A stretch of 64,000 bases of DNA from Isoetes taiwanensis (Eukaryota > Streptophyta > Lycopodiopsida > Isoetales > Isoetaceae), in assembly GCA_021234155.1 (NCBI GenBank), contig JAJEKV010000160.1, positions 785,196 to 849,195 of the forward strand, given 5' to 3'. Shown here piece after piece: positions 12,236 through 23,079 of this stretch; within the stretch, counting starts at the first letter, position 1; the number at the start of each line of letters is the position of its first letter. Made by a program: the position numbers and the translations under genes. The notes beneath the pieces are model-generated. The model searched no databases. It was not told the origin of the DNA and worked only from the letters and a program-made list of their open reading frames with translations.

Positions 12236-13985
12236 CACGAAGAACTAGAAAGATTAGAAAGTGTCTATGAGAAGTTGACAAAGAACTCTATACTAAATAG
12301 CAATCTAGAGACCCAAAATGAATGCGACACATGCACGCATGCTCGCTCATCCAAGGATCCTAATCCAATGGCTCGGATCGACGACATTCTAGTCATATCT
12401 CTAGATTCATCATACTAGGAAATCTAGACTCATCTCATTGTCTAGCATTCTAAGACTTCCACTTACTAAATGAGATCGAAGCAATGCTTCTAGATAAGAA
12501 ACAAGGCCAAAACAATCAATCCATGTAAGAAGAAGCCCCCCCTCTCTATAGGGTTCAAGAAATAGAAGAAGGTATTGCCGAGAGAGATGAGGAAGCGTTG
12601 GTGAGAAGTCGCATTAGCCCAATGGCATGGCACCGTCATGTTGCATTTCTAAAAGACTTGGTCGCTTTCTTGCCTTTTTAACTGAAGTGTGTGCCTTTTA
12701 TTTTTTTCATATAAACTTATGCATGGTGATCATTATTTGACAACAGAATTGTTATTTTCGACGACTAAGACCCACAAACTATTGTCCTCTATGGCTAAGG
12801 TCCATCTAGAGTCCAACTTAGTTTTGTTCAATTTTTGAAAAATAAATAGATAGAATATGCTAATGTGTCAATGTACAATATGACAATCATCATATCAACG
12901 TTAGTTAAGTATATGTGCTAAAACCCACTTTCTAATGGACGGATTCAAAAAAACCAAATTGGGCATAAACAATTTGACCGATACGAGGGGGCCTTTCATT
13001 CTTAAAAACATAGTACACCAATCATAGATAGATTAGTAGGAGATTGTAACATCAATGGGGACCAAATGGTCTTGGGACAAGTGCATGGGCAAGGGCGTGA
13101 TGCTAAAACCAAACAAAAAAAGGACATGCCGCTCATCCAACAAGAACATGAAGCCCATACTATACAATACAGACATTTTTGAGAAATATATATTGTGAAT
13201 TTGTACGTTCCCACACCATATTATCACTTGATTTACACTATCCAGTTTTTGTTTCATTTGGTATTTTCTATTAGGATTTATGGTTTGAATATAACATATT
13301 CACTTTAGTTATATGGAAATGGGAACAAATATATACATCAACATGTAAGATATGACGTGGATTTTATATGCGTGACATCACGTACCTAATATTCTCCATT
13401 TCTGATGCACATCGTGTACAACAAAGTGACATCATTGTCCTACCTTTGGTCAATCTTCTACAGTTATTTCGCTCATCACTTGCCCTTATCGACGACAAGT
13501 ACTAGAAGAATATGTTCTTCATTTATCGTTTTAGCTAAAATCTCATTTGTCTACTTCTCAAGATAAACTAAAAGCTTGAGGTTAAAAGGGCTTGAAGTCA
13601 TCTATTCCTTCTCGTACATATCTTCTTACACACCATTTTCGCATCTAAAATGTTAGAAATCATTTCAATGCCAATCAAACCTCACATATGAATAAAATAG
13701 CGAGCAAAATATATATCTTAAAATATCCTAGCAACATTATTCATCAATCTAGATAGCTTTCCGGGTTACACATTACAATGACATGACAAGAAGAATATAG
13801 AAAAAAGCGTCTTTTACCTGATCAACAAGTGGGGCGGCAAAATCTAGACTCATCGTACTTTGACACCTATAATTCCTAGAACTTTGATGCAATAGTAGAG
13901 ACTTGGTGACAAAAGTACGTACATCAATGGCTTTCTGTACATGCTTCCACTGGCCAGACTCCATTCTTTCTGAACTCTGGTCAGC
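12236..13985. other. Intergenic, decayed repeats
   Basis: Contains a weak relative (12320-12620) of the direct repeat at 5490-5990 (CCAATGGCTCGGATCGA, GAGAGATGAGGAAGCG). I recognise no gene in the remainder. Confidence 0.35.
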
Positions 13986-13989
13986 ATTC

Positions 13990-14560
13990 TCGTTAGTCCC
14001 TTAGTGCCGCTGGCGGTGACTCTGTCAATCCTAGTGCCGAATCTCGACTTGAGAAACTCCAAGCTCTTCAACTAGATCTTCAACATCACCTTCACCGAGC
14101 ACCGAGCAGGAAGCTCCTAAATTTCACGTTGGAGACCTTGTCTGGCTTCTTCGTAGGGACCTCCCTACCTCACGTCCCTGCAACAAGCTTGACTATTGTC
14201 GTCTTGGTCCTTATCGGATCACAACTTAGATCAGCGATGTGGCATTCCGGCTCGAGCTCCCTCCGCTGTTCGACTCCATCCAGTATTTCATGTTTCTCTA
14301 TTGGAGCCCTACACAGTTAATATTTTCCGGGCGTTCCTTCGCTGCCACCACCAGTGGATATTGATGATCATGAGGAGTTCGAGGTTCGAGAAATTCTAGA
14401 CTCCAAGTTTCTTCGTCGGCGATTGTATTACCTTGTTAATTGGGAAGGTTACTCATCAAGTGATAGAACCTGGGAGCCTGCTGAGAATTTGACTAATGCT
14501 CCTGATAAAATTGCGAACTTTCACCGACGTTGCCCAGATAAGCGGAATTTGAGTACTCCG
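13990..14560 (+). pseudogene. Ty3-type integrase C-terminus with chromodomain (broken)
   Basis: Plus-strand frames give KFHVGDLVWLLRRDLP, LGPYRIT, then DVAFRLELPP and HPVFHVSLLEPY, the usual integrase C-terminal module, followed by a chromodomain (EVREILDSKFLRRRLYYLV, NWEGYSSSDRTWEPAENL). Several frameshifts and a stop (after RITT) break it. Nothing upstream or downstream of the fragment is kept. Chromodomain Ty3 elements (chromoviruses) use this domain to target chromatin marks. Confidence 0.87.
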
Positions 14561-14930
14561 GACCTAGCTCCGAGGACTCGTTATCGTCGTAGAGGGACGA
14601 CCATACGAATATTTGTATCATACGAACATTATACTCGTATGTACAAAAGATGGTTGTCACACGGATGCAAAAGGGTAGTTGCACAAGACAGGGTTTGAAT
14701 TTGCAACACACACCTTTGCCAAGTGCGCTACTAATATTTGTTGAAGACAGTCCCTCACGCCTTTCTCATATGCTGGGCTTTTTCTAGGAGGTTGTAGAAT
14801 ATCCTAGAACCTACATGCATACGCAACACTTGGCATGATCTCATCCATTGGAGTGGCGTGATCCTGATCGTTGGCCTATATATATAATGAGGCACCTCCT
14901 TCTTGTCGAACTATTTCGGTTCAACGTCAG
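14561..14930. other. Spacer between Ty3 and LINE fragments
   Basis: No feature recognised beyond the tail of the Ty3 fragment. Confidence 0.3.
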
Positions 14931-14934
14931 TCTT

Positions 14935-15967
14935 GAGCGTTCTAGGTATCTGTCTCATGTTTGGGCCATTCTACTCTTGACTCTTGTTCATATATTAGAT
15001 TCTTCGCCGATCTTGGCATATTTCCTCCGTATTTATTGCGTATTTTCCAAGTATTTTTCTTGTTTTTGCGTAGGTTCATGACAGGGTCCTTGTTACACTG
15101 CCAGCTAATGGGAAGCCTGTCCTTGAGCATAGAGTTGAATATTCTAGATTTTGCCATCACTAGATTTTTACCTCCTGCCTTGAATATATCTGTTGTAAGT
15201 CCCAACAGGTCCGGTGCCTTGTTGTTGCTTAGTTGGTACAATGCTCTTTCTATTTCGTCTGGCGTGAACCTCTCTTCAACATTACCCTCTGGAACTCTTA
15301 TATGTTCTACCTCTGCCTGATACAATTTATTCAAGTTCTCTTTCCATATTCTTTGATATGTTATTTTGATACTATCTTGCTTCCTCTTGAACACCTTCCA
15401 AAAATCCCTCGGGTGTTTCATTATCTGGTATACTTTCCTTTCTTGTTGTTCTCTTATAAATCTTTGCTTCTTTCCTTTTATTAGCTTTATATAGATCCTC
15501 TCAAATTCTTGTATCTCTCATAGCCTTGCCTCCTTCCTTGCCCTTATAGATTCCCGATCATACCATCTTGCCCTTCTTATTTTAACGTCCTGATTCTGTT
15601 TCGTTTGGTGTCGACCGTCTACTGTGGTACATGCCTTTGTTAATATCTCATCCAACGTCCTCTCCATTTCCGTGGAACTTCTCTCTTGCCATTCAGCCTC
15701 AGTTATCATGGTATCCACCAGTCCTTTGAACTCTTCCATCTTGTTTGGGTCCAATTTGTACCTCACCTGACGGTCCTCTTCTTGTGTCTGCTGCCTCATT
15801 ACTTGGGCCTTGACCATAATCCTAATCAGTTTGTGTGTCTTCCTTGTCCCTACCGGCCATTCTAATAATTTAAAGTCTTTTATCCTGTTTGCCAATTGCG
15901 GGTCTCCTAAGACATAATCCACTATACTCTTTCCTCCAGTATATGTTGAATCTTGAGGGAATCTCAA
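14935..15967 (-). mobile_element. LINE fragment (endonuclease end to RT start)
   Basis: The minus strand encodes the C-terminal part of an endonuclease (GGKSIVDYVLGDPQ, KLLEWPVGTRKTHKLIRI), the linker (RRARWYDRESIRARKEARL) and the N-terminal part of an RT (DFWKVFKRKQDS, ALYQLSNNKAPDLLGLT). It is related to but distinct from the LINE at 8262-12235. It is truncated at both ends and frameshifted near 15420-15520. Confidence 0.8.
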
Positions 15968-16250
15968 CCAATATTGAGGGAATCTAGATGAAACCTTAGG
16001 GAAGTGACGAGAATCTCAAGGAATATTGGAGAAATCTCTAAGATACTAATGGAATCTTGGGGATCTAAAGGAATCTTGAGGTCATTCCAGTGCATCCTGC
16101 GAAGAATCTAGAGAAATCCGATAAATTTATAAAAAGCTTAAAGAATTGCCAAAAATCTCAAGGACAATGATGGACTCCTCAAAACATCTAAGAGAATCTT
16201 AAAGCAATCTCAAGGAAAAAGAAGGGTGCACACACTTGACACCATGTTCC
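15960..16250. repeat. Degenerate AATCTCAAGGA repeats
   Basis: About 290 bp made of loosely repeated GGAATCT, AATCTCAAGGA and AATCTTGAGG words on both strands. It abuts the tRNA-Gln array. No gene. Confidence 0.6.
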
Positions 16251-16477
16251 CTTCAACCTCTGGCCACTTTCACACCATTCTCAATTGACCTCGCCTGTCA
16301 AGCATAATCATAGACAATCTCATGCTCCAAGGAACTCATGCTTCAAACATAAGCATATGGGGTCTTGGATTACAAAGTCCTCTGGCATGGGCATAGGGAG
16401 ATCTCAATTTTCTGCAAGGCTTTGCAAATTACGAACTCGGCTTTTTTTAAAAATCATCTACACAAGCTACTCGAACG

Positions 16478-16549
16478 AGGTCCTCTCGAGATTTGAACTC
16501 GAGCTATTGGATTCAGAGTCCAATGTCCTAACCACTAGACCATAGAACC
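16478..16549 (-). tRNA. tRNA-Gln(CUG)
   Basis: 72 nt. All four stems can form, with an A7-G66 mismatch in the acceptor stem. The anticodon loop is CTCTGAA and the T loop TTCAAAT. A TTTTT terminator lies about 25 nt downstream. Confidence 0.9.
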
Positions 16550-16659
16550 CATAGAAAAAAAGAGAGCAGTTAAATTAACATGGTTTATGCACAATCCCTC
16601 AAGTGTTTTCACTTTCGTTCACAAGCCATCGAGCACCTTCATTTGTCTACAATTCAATG

Positions 16660-16732
16660 AGGTCCTATCGAGATTTGAACTCGAGCTATTGGATTCAAAG
16701 TCCAACATCCTGACTCACTTTTAGATATAACA
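16660..16732 (-). pseudogene. tRNA-Gln pseudogene (5' half degenerate)
   Basis: The anticodon arm (loop CTTTGAA), T arm and 3' acceptor strand are intact. The 5' acceptor strand and D arm have decayed (TTATATCTAAAAGTGAGTCAGG), so the A box is lost. Confidence 0.8.
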
Positions 16733-16999
16733 TAGCGATCAAATTGAGTAGCGGTTCGATATACAACATGTCAACCTTCTACATCTATTTGAGACGTAGG
16801 CAAGTACCTCGACTGTCAAGCATAATCATAGACAATCTCATGCTCCAAATTTACTTGGGAAGCAGGCAAAGAACTCACGCTTCAAACATAAGCATAGGGG
16901 TCTTGGATTTCAAAGTAGGGAGATCTCAATTTTTTGCAAGCCTGTGCGAATTACGAACTCGGCTTTTTCTAAAAATTGTCTACGCAAGCTACTCGAACG

Positions 17000-17071
17000 A
17001 GGTCCTATCGAGATTTGAACTCGAGCTATTGGATTCAAAGTCCAATGTCTTAACCACTAGACCATAGAACC
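17000..17071 (-). tRNA. tRNA-Gln(UUG)
   Basis: 72 nt. A perfect acceptor stem (GGTTCTA/TAGGACC with one G-U pair), D stem GTC/GAC, 5-bp anticodon stem TTGGA/TCCAA, loop CTTTGAA, T stem TCGAG/CTCGA. TTTTT follows. Confidence 0.93.
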
Positions 17072-17180
17072 CATAGGAAAAAGGAGAGCAGTTAAATTAA
17101 CATGGTTATGCACAATCCATCGAGTGCTTTCACTTTCATTAACAAGCCATTGAGCACCTTCATTTGTCTACAATTCAATG

Positions 17181-17253
17181 AGGTCCTATCGAGATTTGAA
17201 CTCGAGCTATTGGATTGAAAGTCCAACATTATAACTCAATTTTTGATATAACA
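17181..17253 (-). pseudogene. tRNA-Gln pseudogene (UUC loop)
   Basis: 3' half kept with loop CTTTCAA. The 5' acceptor strand and D arm are degenerate. Confidence 0.78.
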
Positions 17254-17537
17254 CAGCAGTCAAATTGAGTTGCGATTCGACATACAACATGTCAACCTTC
17301 TACATTTATTTGAGAAGTAGGCAAGGACCTCGCCTGTCAAGCATAATCATAGACAATCTCATGCTGCAAATTTACTTGGGAAGCAGGCAAGGAACTCACG
17401 CTTCAAACATAAGCATATGGGGTCTTGGATTTCAAAGTCCTCTGGCATGAGCATAGGGAGATCTCAATTTTTTGCAAGCCTGTGCGAATTACGAACTCGG
17501 CTTTTTCTAAAAATTGTCTACGCAAGCTACTCAAACG

Positions 17538-17609
17538 AGGTCCTATCGAGATTTGAACTCGAGCTATTGGATTCAAAATCCAATGTCCTAACCATTAGAC
17601 CATAGAACC
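17538..17609 (-). tRNA. tRNA-Gln(UUG)
   Basis: 72 nt. Loop TTTTGAA (base 32 is T) and an A for G in the D loop. All stems pair and a T run follows. Confidence 0.9.
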
Positions 17610-17703
17610 CATAGGAAAAAATAAAGCAGTTAAATTAACATTGTTAAGCACAATCCATCGAGTGCTTTCACATTGAGTGCCTTCATTTGTCTACAATTCA
17701 ATG

Positions 17704-17776
17704 AGGTCCTATCGAGATTTGAACTCGAGCTATTAAATTGAAAGTCCAACATTATAACTCAATTTTAGATATAACA
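17704..17776 (-). pseudogene. tRNA-Gln pseudogene (UUC loop)
   Basis: Loop TTTCAA with a damaged anticodon stem (AAATT in place of GGATT on the plus strand). The 5' half is degenerate. Confidence 0.75.
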
Positions 17777-18035
17777 CAATTACAACATGTCAACCTTCTA
17801 CATTTATTTGAGAAGTAGGCAAGGACCTCGCCTGTCAAGCATAATCATAGACAATCTCATGCTCCAAATTTACTTGGGAAGCAGGCAAGGAACTCATGCT
17901 TCAAACATAAGCATATGGGGTCTTGGATTACAAAGTCCTCTGGCATGGGCATAGGGAGATCTCAATTTTCTGCAAGGCTTTGCAAATTACGAACTCGGCT
18001 TTTTCTAAAAATCATCTACACAAGCTACTCGAACA

Positions 18036-18107
18036 AGGTCCTCTCGAGATTTGAACTCGAGCTATTGCATTCAGAGTCCAATGTCCTAACCACTAGACCA
18101 TAGAACC
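18036..18107 (-). tRNA. tRNA-Gln(CUG), stem mismatches
   Basis: 72 nt. The anticodon stem has a G30-G40 mismatch (TTGGA/TGCAA) and the acceptor stem an A7-G66 mismatch. The loop CTCTGAA is intact. It may be poorly folded. Confidence 0.78.
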
Positions 18108-18217
18108 CATAGAAAAAAAGAGAGCAGTTAAATTAACATGGTTTATGCACAATCCCTCAAGTGCTTTCACTTTCGTTCACAAGCCATGGAGCACCTTCAT
18201 TTGTCTACAATTCAATG

Positions 18218-18290
18218 AGGTCCTATCGAGATTTGAACTCGAGCTATTGGATTCAAAGTCCAACATCCTGACTCACTTTTAGATATAACA
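18218..18290 (-). pseudogene. tRNA-Gln pseudogene (UUG loop)
   Basis: 3' half intact with loop CTTTGAA, A box decayed. Confidence 0.78.
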
Positions 18291-18573
18291 TAGCGATCAA
18301 ATTGAGTAGCGGTTCGATATACAACATGTCAACCTTCTACATTTATTTGAGAAGTAGGCAAGGACCTCGCCTGTCAAGCATAATCATAGACAATCTCATG
18401 CTCCAAATTTACTTGGAAGCAGGCAAGGAACTCACGCTTCAAACATAAGCATATGGGGTCTTGGATTTCAAAGTCCTCTGGCATGAGCATAGGGAGATCT
18501 CAATTTTTTGCAAGCCTGTGCGAATTACGAACTCGGGTTTTTCTAAAAATTGTCTACGCAAGCTACTCGAACG

Positions 18574-18645
18574 AGGTCCTATCGAGATTTGAACTCGAGC
18601 TATTGGATTCAAAGTCCAATGTCCTAACCACTAGACCATAGAACC
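18574..18645 (-). tRNA. tRNA-Gln(UUG)
   Basis: 72 nt with all stems perfect, loop CTTTGAA and a TTTTT terminator downstream. Confidence 0.93.
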
Positions 18646-18739
18646 CATAGGAAAAAAGAGAGCAGTTAAATTAATATGGTTATGCACAATCCATCGAGTG
18701 CTTTCACATTGAGTGCCTTCATTTGTCTACAATTCAATG

Positions 18740-18812
18740 AGGTCCTATCGAGATTTGAACTCGAGCTATTAAATTGAAAGTCCAACATTATAACAATTTC
18801 AATTCAAATTAT
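18740..18812 (-). pseudogene. tRNA-Gln pseudogene (UUC loop)
   Basis: Anticodon stem damaged and 5' half further altered (AATTTCAATTCAAATT on the plus strand replaces the usual flank). Confidence 0.72.
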
Positions 18813-19070
18813 AACACAATTACAACATGTCAACCTTCTACATTTATTTGAGAAGTAGGAAAGGGTCTGTCAAGCATAATCATAGACAATCTCATGCTCC
18901 AAATTTACTTGGGAAGCAGGCAAGGAACTCATGCTTCAAACATAAGCATATGGGGTCTTGGATTTCAAAGTCCTCTGGCATGAGCATAGGGAGATCTCAA
19001 TTTTCTGCAAGGCTTTGCAAATTACGAACTCGGCTTTTTCTAAAAATCATCTACACAAGCTACTCGAACA

Positions 19071-19142
19071 AGGTCCTCTCGAGATTTGAACTCGAGCTAT
19101 TGCATTCAGAGTCCAATGTCCTAACCACTAGACCATAGAACC
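19071..19142 (-). tRNA. tRNA-Gln(CUG), stem mismatches
   Basis: 72 nt with the same G30-G40 and A7-G66 mismatches as the copy at 18036-18107, so the two units share a recent parent. Confidence 0.78.
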
Positions 19143-19250
19143 CATAGAAAAAAAGCGGAGTTAAATTAACATGGTTTATGCACAATCCCTCAAGTGTTTT
19201 CACTTTCGTTCACAAGCCATCGAGCACCTTCATTTGTCTACAATTCAATG

Positions 19251-19323
19251 AGGTCCTATCGAGATTTGAACTCGAGCTATTGGATTCAAAGTCCAACATC
19301 CTGACTCACTTTTAGATATAACA
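19251..19323 (-). pseudogene. tRNA-Gln pseudogene (UUG loop)
   Basis: 3' half intact, 5' half degenerate. Belongs to a CUG-type unit. Confidence 0.78.
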
Positions 19324-19605
19324 TAGCGATCAAATTGAGTAGCGGTTCGATATACAACATGTCAACCTTCTACATCTATTTGAGACGTAGGCAAGTACCT
19401 CGCCGGTCAAGCATAATCATAGACAATCTGATGCTCCAATTAAACTTGGAAGCAGGAAGGAACTCACGCTTCAAACATAAGCATATGGGGTCGTGGATTT
19501 CAACGTCCTCTGGCATGAGGATAGGGAGATCTCAATTTTTTGCAAGCCTGTGCGAATTACGAACTCGGCTTTTTCTAAAAATTATCTATGCAAGCTACTC
19601 GAATG

Positions 19606-19677
19606 AGGTCCTATCGAGATTTGAACTCGAGCTATTGGATTCAAAGTCCAATGTCCTAACCACTAGACCATAGAACC
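19606..19677 (-). tRNA. tRNA-Gln(UUG)
   Basis: 72 nt, all stems perfect, loop CTTTGAA. The 3' flank has a single change (TCGAATGAGG) relative to sister units. Confidence 0.93.
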
Positions 19678-19786
19678 CATAGGAAAAAAGAGAACAGTTA
19701 AATTAATATGGTTATGCACAATCCATCGAGTGCTTTCACTTTCGTTCACAAGCCATTGAGCACCTTCATTTGTCTACAATTCAATG

Positions 19787-19859
19787 AGGTCCTATCGAGA
19801 TTTGAACTCGAGCTATTGGATTGAAAGTCCAACATTATAACTCAATTTTAGATATAACA
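19787..19859 (-). pseudogene. tRNA-Gln pseudogene (UUC loop)
   Basis: 3' half kept with loop CTTTCAA, A box absent. Confidence 0.78.
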
Positions 19860-20142
19860 CAGCGGTCAAATTGAGTTGCGGTTCAATATACAACATGTCA
19901 ACCTTCTACATTTATTTGGGAAGTAGGCAAGGACCTCGCCTGTCAAGCATAATCATAGACAATCTCATGCTCCAAATTTACTTGGGAAGCAGGCAAAGAA
20001 CTCACGCTTCAAACATAAGCATAGGGGTCTTGGATTTCAAAGTCCTCTGGCATGAGGTTAGGGAGATCTCAATTTTTTGCAAGCCTGTGCGAATTACGAA
20101 CTCAGCTTTTTCTAAAAATTGTCTACGCAAGCTACTCAAACG

Positions 20143-20214
20143 AGGTCCTATCGAGATTTGAACTCGAGCTATTGGATTCAAAGTCCAATGTCCTAACCAC
20201 TAGACCATAGAACC
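20143..20214 (-). tRNA. tRNA-Gln(UUG)
   Basis: 72 nt, all stems perfect, loop CTTTGAA, T-run terminator downstream. Confidence 0.93.
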
Positions 20215-20323
20215 CATAGGAAAAAATAGAGCAGTTAAATTAACATTGTTATGCACAATCCATCGAGTGCTTTCACTTTCGTTCACTAGCCATTGAGTGC
20301 CTTCATTTGTCTACAATTCAATG

Positions 20324-20396
20324 AGGTCCTATCGAGATTTGAACTCGAGCTATTAAATTAAAAGTCCAACATTATAACTCAATTTTAGATATAACA
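20324..20396 (-). pseudogene. tRNA-Gln pseudogene (UUU loop)
   Basis: The loop has drifted to CTTTTAA and the anticodon stem is damaged. The 5' half is degenerate. Confidence 0.75.
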
Positions 20397-20664
20397 CAAC
20401 GGTCAAATTGAGTTGCGGTTCAATATACAACATGTCAACCTTCTACATTTATTTGAGAAGTAGGCAAGGACCTCGCCTGTCAAGCATAATCATAGACAAT
20501 CTCATGCTCCAAATTTACTTGGGAACCAGGCAAGGAACTCATGCTTCAAACATAAGCATATGGGGTCTTGGATTACAAAGTCCTCTGGCATGGGCATAGG
20601 GAGATCTTTTGCAAATTACAAACTCGGCTTTTTTTAAAAATTATCTACACAAGCTACTCGAACG

Positions 20665-20736
20665 AGGTCCTATCGAGATTTGAACTCGAGCTATTGGATT
20701 TAGAGTCCAATGTCCTAACCACTAGACCATAGAACC
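20665..20736 (-). tRNA. tRNA-Gln-like with CUA anticodon (amber reader)
   Basis: 72 nt. Acceptor GGTTCTA/TAGGACC, D stem GTC/GAC, anticodon stem TTGGA/TCCAA and T stem TCGAG/CTCGA are all perfect. The loop is CTCTAAA, so bases 34-36 are CUA, which pairs with UAG. One substitution from the CUG gene (G36 to A) explains it. U33 and A37 are kept and a T run follows. Surrounding spacers are CUG type. It would be an amber suppressor if transcribed and still charged with Gln. Confidence 0.88.
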
Positions 20737-20846
20737 CAGAGGAAAAAAGAGAGCAGTTAAATTAACATGGTTTATGCACAATCCCTCAAGTGTTTTCACT
20801 TTCGTTCACAAGCCATCGAGCACCTTCATTTGTCTACAATTCAATG

Positions 20847-20919
20847 AGGTCCTATCGAGATTTGAACTCGAGCTATTGGATTCAAAGTCCAACATCCTGA
20901 CTCACTTTTAGATGAGTAG
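20847..20919 (-). pseudogene. tRNA-Gln pseudogene (UUG loop)
   Basis: 3' half intact. The upstream flank has lost about 20 bp compared with sister units. Confidence 0.77.
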
Positions 20920-21177
20920 CGGTTCGATATACAACATGTCAACCTTCTACATCTATTTGAGACGTAGGCAAGTACCTCGCCGGTCAAGCAAAATCATAGA
21001 CAATCTGATGCTCCAAATAAACTTGGAAGCAGGCAAGGAACTCACGCTTCAAACATAAGCATATGGGGATTTCAACGTCCTCTGGCATGAGGATAGGGAG
21101 ATCTCAATTTTTTGCATGCCTGTGCGAATTACGAACTCGGCTTTTTCTAAAAATTGTCTACGCAAGCTACTCGAACG

Positions 21178-21249
21178 AGGTCCTATCGAGATTTGAACTC
21201 GAGCTATTGGATTCAAAGTCCAATGTCCTAACCACTAGACCATAGAACC
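21178..21249 (-). tRNA. tRNA-Gln(UUG)
   Basis: 72 nt, all stems perfect, loop CTTTGAA. Last minus-strand gene before the strand switch. Confidence 0.93.
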
Positions 21250-21358
21250 CATAGGAAAAAAGAGAGCAGTTAAATTAACATGGTTATGCACAATCCATCG
21301 AGTGCTTTCACTTTCGTTCACAAGCCATTGAGCACCTTCATTTGTCTACAATTCAATG

Positions 21359-21421
21359 AGGTTTTCAACTCGAGCTATTGGATTGAAAGTCCAACATTAT
21401 AACTCAATTTTAGATATAACA
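21359..21421 (-). pseudogene. tRNA-Gln pseudogene (UUC loop, T-arm deletion)
   Basis: About 10 nt of the T arm and 3' acceptor strand are deleted (plus strand GAGGTTTTCAACTCGAG). Last minus-strand pseudogene. Confidence 0.75.
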
Positions 21422-21482
21422 CAGCGGTCAAATTGAGATTATAACTCAATTTGAGATATAACCGCTGTGTTATATCTAAAAG
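21407..21482. repeat. Palindromic junction between inverted array arms
   Basis: TTTTAGATATAACACAGCGGT on the left meets its complement ACCGCTGTGTTATATCTAAAA on the right, across about 30 nt of ATTGAGATTATAACTCAATTT-type sequence that is itself an inverted repeat. The left arm (about 18.8-21.4 kb) and right arm (21.45-24.06 kb) are inverted relatives over about 2.6 kb. Confidence 0.88.
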
Positions 21483-21540
21483 TGAGTCAGGATGTTGGAC
21501 TTTGAATCCAATAGCTCGAGTTCAAATCTCGATAGGACCT
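21468..21540 (+). pseudogene. tRNA-Gln pseudogene (UUG loop)
   Basis: First pseudogene of the plus-strand arm. 3' half intact, A box decayed. Confidence 0.78.
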
Positions 21541-21650
21541 CATTGAATTGTAGACAAATGAAGGTGCTCGATGGCTCGTGAACGAAAGTGAAAACACTTG
21601 AGGGATTGTGCATAAACCATGTTAATTTAACTGCTCTCTTTTTTCCTATG

Positions 21651-21722
21651 GGTTCTATGGTCTAGTGGTTAGGACATTGGACTCTGAATCCAATAGCTCG
21701 AGTTCAAATCTCGATAGGACCT
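21651..21722 (+). tRNA. tRNA-Gln(CUG)
   Basis: 72 nt. All stems perfect (CGATAGGACC gives an unbroken acceptor stem), loop CTCTGAA, ATTTTTAG terminator downstream. Confidence 0.94.
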
Positions 21723-22006
21723 CGTTCGAGTAGCTTGTGTAGATAATTTTTAGAAAAAGCCGAGTTCGTAATTTGCAAAGCCTTGCAGAAAATTGAGATC
21801 TCCCTATGCTCATGCCAGAGGACTTTGAAATCCAAGACCCCATATGCTTATGTTTGAAGCGTGAGTTCCTTGCCTGCTTCCCAAGTAAATTTGGAGCATG
21901 AGATTGTCTATGATTATGCTTGACAGGCGAGGTCCTTGCCTACTTCTCAAATAAATGTAGAAGGTTGACATGTTGTATATTGAACCGCAACTCAATTTGA
22001 CCGTTG

Positions 22007-22079
22007 TGTTATATCTAAAATTGAGTTATAATGTTGGACTTTCAATCTAATAGCTCGAGTTCAAATCTCGATAGGACCT
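22007..22079 (+). pseudogene. tRNA-Gln pseudogene (UUC loop)
   Basis: Loop CTTTCAA. One stem base is changed (TCTAA for TCCAA) and the 5' half is degenerate. Confidence 0.76.
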
Positions 22080-22189
22080 CATTGAATTGTAAACAAATGA
22101 AGGCACTCAATGGCTTGTGAACGAAAGTGAAAGCACTCGATGGATTGTGCATAACCATGTTAATTTAACTGCTCTTTTTTTTCCAATGG

Positions 22190-22261
22190 GTTTTTATAGT
22201 CTAGTGGTTAGGACATTGGACTTTGAATCCAATAGCTCGAGTTCAAATCTCGATAGGACCT
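22190..22261 (+). tRNA. tRNA-Gln(UUG), damaged acceptor
   Basis: The 5' acceptor strand reads GTTTTTA instead of GGTTCTA, giving one mismatch (2-71) and an extra G-U pair. Base 9 is also changed. The rest is intact with loop CTTTGAA. It could be a pseudogene in the making. Confidence 0.7.
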
Positions 22262-22544
22262 CGTTTGAGTAGCTTGCGTAGACAATTTTTAGAAAAAGCT
22301 GAGTTCGTAATTCGCACAGGCTTGCAAAAAATTGAGATCTCCCTATGCTCATGCCAGAGGACTTTGAAATCCAAGACCCCATATGCTTATGTTTGAAAGG
22401 TGAGTTCCTTGCCTGCTTCCAAGTAAATTTGGAGCATGAGATTGTCTATGATTATGCTTGACCGGCGAGGTCCTTGCCTACTTCCCAAATAAATGTAGAA
22501 GGTTGACATGTTGTATATTGAATCGCAACTCAATTTGACCGCTG

Positions 22545-22617
22545 TGTTATATCTAAAATTGAGTTATAATGTTGGACTTTCAATCCAATAGCTCGAGTTC
22601 AAATCTCGATAGCACCT
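22545..22617 (+). pseudogene. tRNA-Gln pseudogene (UUC loop)
   Basis: The 3' acceptor strand has AGCACC for AGGACC. The 5' half is degenerate. Confidence 0.75.
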
Positions 22618-22726
22618 CATTGAATTGTAGACAAATGAAGGTGCTCAATGGCTTGTGAACGAAAGTGAAAGCACTCGATGGATTGTGCATAACCATGTTA
22701 ATTTAACTGCTCTCTTTTTTCCTATG

Positions 22727-22798
22727 GGTTCTATGGTCTAGTGGTTAGGACATTGGACTTTGAATCCAATACTTCGAGTTCAAATCTCGATAGGACCT
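22727..22798 (+). tRNA. tRNA-Gln(UUG)
   Basis: 72 nt with all stems perfect. The variable region reads TACT instead of TAGC. The terminator is shortened to TTTT and the 3' flank has small deletions unlike its neighbours. Confidence 0.88.
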
Positions 22799-23079
22799 CG
22801 TTCGAGTAGCTTGTGAGACAATTTTAGAAAAGCCGAAGTTCGTGAATTTGCAAAGCTTGCAAAAATTTGAGATCTCCCTATCCTCATGCCAGAGGACGTT
22901 GAAATCCACGACCCCATATGCTTATGTTTGAAGCGTGAGTTCCTTGCCTGCTTCCAAGTTTATTTGGAGCATCAGATTGTCTATGATTTTGCTTCACCGG
23001 CGAGGTACTTGCCTACGTCTCAAATAGATGTAGAAGGTTGACATGTTGTATATCGAACCGCTACTCAATTTGATCGCTA

